A stretch of 13,576 nucleotides of DNA from DASQPE01 sp964519805 (GTDB lineage: Bacteria > Gemmatimonadota > Gemmatimonadetes > Gemmatimonadales > GWC2-71-9), in contig CAZFKN010000087.1 of assembly GCA_964519805.1 (NCBI GenBank), positions 1 to 13,576 on the forward strand. The letters run 5' to 3'. The notes under the pieces are model-generated. The model worked only from the letters and a program-made list of their open reading frames with translations, made no database searches and was not told where the DNA came from. Of this stretch, positions 12,308 through 13,576 are shown piece by piece (position 1 is the first letter of the stretch; each line of letters starts with the position of its first letter). Made by a program: the position numbers and the translations under genes.

Positions 12308-13576
12308 TCAGCGCGGCGTGATCACGCCGTCGTCCGCGATGCGGGCCGCGGCGGCGCCGAAGTCCTCCTCCGAGAGTCGGCGAACGAGCGCGGCGGCTGT
12401 GGCGTCGGGATCGGGTGCGGGGCCCTGGAGCGGGAGCTGGCGCATGGGAACGAGGCGCGCCTGCTCGAGGTGTCCGTCGCCCGCCAGGTCCAGCTGGAGC
12501 ACGCCCGTGATCGCCTGCGGCCCGGCCAGGTTGAAGCCTCGATAGGTGGCGAAGTTGCCGAGCGAGTAGACGATCGGCTTGCCCCTCCAGAACTCGATGC
12601 CGCGGAGGACGTGCGGGCCGTGGCCCACTACCGCGTCCGCACCCGCATCGATCACCGCGTGCGCCCACGCGCGGAGGTCGCCCCGCGGCTCCCGCCCCAA
12701 CGACTCGGCCACGACGGGAACGTTGACCGCCGCTGAACCCTCGGCGCCGCCGTGGAACGTCACGACCAGGACGTCCACCCGCCGGCGGAGCGAATCTACC
12801 GTTGCCGCGCTGGCGGGGATGTCCAGCAGGTCGTAGGCGAACGGATAGGTCGTGAAGCCGATCACGCCGACAATCGTCATGGCATCGGCACGGCGCACGG
12901 TGTCCACCGCGATCCGGCCCAGCGGGCCGTAGGTCGCGAGACCGAGGCTCGTGAGGGTCGCCTCGGTGGAACCGCGGCCGACGAGCCCGAAGTCGTTCGC
13001 GTGATTGTTCGCGAGGTTGAGGTGGGTGAAGCCCGCCTCGGCGAGCCGAGGTGCGAGCAGGGTCGGAGTGAGGAAGGCGTAGCAGCCGGCGGGCGCGGGC
13101 TTCTTGTGGTTGCTCGCGCGGAGCTTGCGTGGAGGGGGTGCGGGCCGCTCGGACAAGCGCACGGTCCTTCGCCGCTCCGTCCCCGCACCCGCGCGCCCCG
13201 CGCTCATGCCCGCGGAATCCGCCGCTGTGAAGCCGCGCCACACCACCACCTTCTTCTTCCCGCATTTCTCCGTCTCGCCGCTGTCGGCGAGCACGCCCTC
13301 GAAGTTGCCGATCACGAGGTCACCGCTCAACGCGGGCCTGGCCGCGGCGAGCAGCGCGCGCCCGCTGTCGGGCGGCACACCGCCGGGCAGGGTCGCCGTG
13401 CCGAGATTGATGTCGCCGACGAAGGCGAAACGGACGCTGGTGGTGAGATGCCGACGCGGGGCCGCGCTGTCGCGTTGCTCGGCGACAGGCACGTGGGGCG
13501 CGGCGTCGGCAGCCGGGGTCGGCGCGGCGGTCGGGACAGGGACGGCCGCGCCCGTGGGCGCGGGGGCGGGCGCGGG
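12308..13576 (-). CDS. CapA/PgsA-family metallophosphoesterase-like protein (5' end outside window)
   Basis: An internal GTG at 13492 would give 394 residues, but the frame stays open to the right edge through 28 more codons coding an Ala/Pro/Thr-rich linker (PAPAPAPTGAAVPVPTAAP), so the gene probably starts outside with a signal peptide. Numbered from that GTG, the core has every PGA_cap landmark: FVGDINLG (24-31), NFEGVL (63-68), LANNHANDFG (160-169), VTFHGGAEGS (244-253), GHGPHVLRGIEFWRGKPIVY (290-309) and SLGNF (310-314). CapA/PgsA proteins act outside the membrane in poly-gamma-glutamate or capsule anchoring and have a calcineurin-like metal site; solitary members like this one have unclear substrates. 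No capB/capC genes are in view. Oddly, about 58 low-complexity residues (79-136) interrupt the region between C77 and C137. Family sure; substrate unknown. Confidence 0.88.
   Translation of the reverse strand, partial: PAPAPAPTGAAVPVPTAAPTPAADAAPHVPVAEQRDSAAPRRHLTTSVRFAFVGDINLGTATLPGGVPPDSGRALLAAARPALSGDLVIGNFEGVLADSGETEKCGKKKVVVWRGFTAADSAGMSAGRAGAGTERRRTVRLSERPAPPPRKLRASNHKKPAPAGCYAFLTPTLLAPRLAEAGFTHLNLANNHANDFGLVGRGSTEATLTSLGLATYGPLGRIAVDTVRRADAMTIVGVIGFTTYPFAYDLLDIPASAATVDSLRRRVDVLVVTFHGGAEGSAAVNVPVVAESLGREPRGDLRAWAHAVIDAGADAVVGHGPHVLRGIEFWRGKPIVYSLGNFATYRGFNLAGPQAITGVLQLDLAGDGHLEQARLVPMRQLPLQGPAPDPDATAAALVRRLSEEDFGAAAARIADDGVITPR
13085..13258 (-). repeat. Possible in-frame insertion inside the CapA-like gene
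   Basis: This segment codes about 58 Arg/Pro/Ala/Lys-rich residues (79-136 from the GTG at 13492) that look unlike the flanking conserved core. It contains a perfect 9-bp inverted repeat, GGGTGCGGG (13136-13144) and CCCGCACCC (13182-13190), with a smaller GGAC (13151-13154)/GTCC (13164-13167) pair nested between. All of it keeps the reading frame. Whether this is a mobile palindromic element or a family-specific loop cannot be settled here. Confidence 0.4.

Noticed and set aside
12219..13265. A 348-codon minus-strand frame overlapping the CapA-like gene
   Set aside because: It shares the strand but not the frame of the CapA motifs and is Arg/Gly/Pro-rich throughout. I considered whether it meant a frameshift in CapA, but the CapA motifs lie in one uninterrupted frame on both sides of the insert.
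1..13576. tRNA, rRNA, CRISPR, transposase or phage genes
   Set aside because: I looked for tRNA-like arms, regularly spaced repeats with spacers, DDE or serine/tyrosine recombinase motifs and structural phage proteins and saw none on either strand.

Overview
The window is high-GC DNA (roughly 70 % G+C by eye), densely packed with protein genes. It has no RNA genes, insertion sequences, CRISPR arrays or phage genes that I can see. The proteins recall Gemmatimonadota or a related soil/sediment lineage: a DUF4175-type giant coiled-coil protein, a Tat-exported 'asparagine synthetase B'-labelled family that I otherwise remember from Bacteroidota, and a CapA-type protein with Ala/Pro-rich leader. 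The phylum call is an inference from memory of protein families, not a measured placement.

Region 1 (1-5824, + strand) is the 3' part of an envelope operon. It holds a DUF4175-like membrane-associated coiled-coil protein cut by the left window edge, a secreted 583-residue TPR-like protein, and a 431-residue Tat-exported protein of unknown function. The three genes are joined by GTGA and ATGA stop/start overlaps. Elsewhere such genes sit beside MoxR AAA+ ATPases and DUF58/Bat von Willebrand proteins, which would lie to the left of this window.

Region 2 (5825-5967) is the only sizeable + strand intergenic gap. It is visibly less GC-rich and holds a weak terminator-like element, a short direct repeat resembling dispersed intergenic repeats, and a 13-bp tandem duplication.

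Region 3 (5968-11629, + strand) is a five-gene overlapping operon: a DinG/XPD-type iron-sulfur helicase with an N-terminal RadC-like JAB/JAMM domain (an unusual fusion), a fumarylacetoacetate-hydrolase-fold enzyme, a class I/II PLP aminotransferase, a protein with a TonB-like N-terminus but no recognisable TonB C-terminal domain, and a 147-residue protein of unknown function. Every junction is an overlap (4 to 26 bases), so the five are probably co-transcribed and translationally coupled, although their functions do not form one obvious pathway.

Region 4 (11630-13576, - strand) converges on region 3 across a 33-base gap containing heptamer repeats and a small hairpin. It holds a 187-residue acidic protein of unknown function and, upstream of it, a CapA/PgsA-type metallophosphoesterase-like protein whose reading frame remains open to the right edge. 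That protein carries an odd in-frame insert of about 58 residues between two cysteines.

The best candidates for something undescribed are the JAB-DinG fusion, the TonB-like protein with a non-TonB C-terminus, the Tat-exported 'AsnB-like' family with its DUF4175/TPR partners, and the possible in-frame repeat insertion in the CapA gene.
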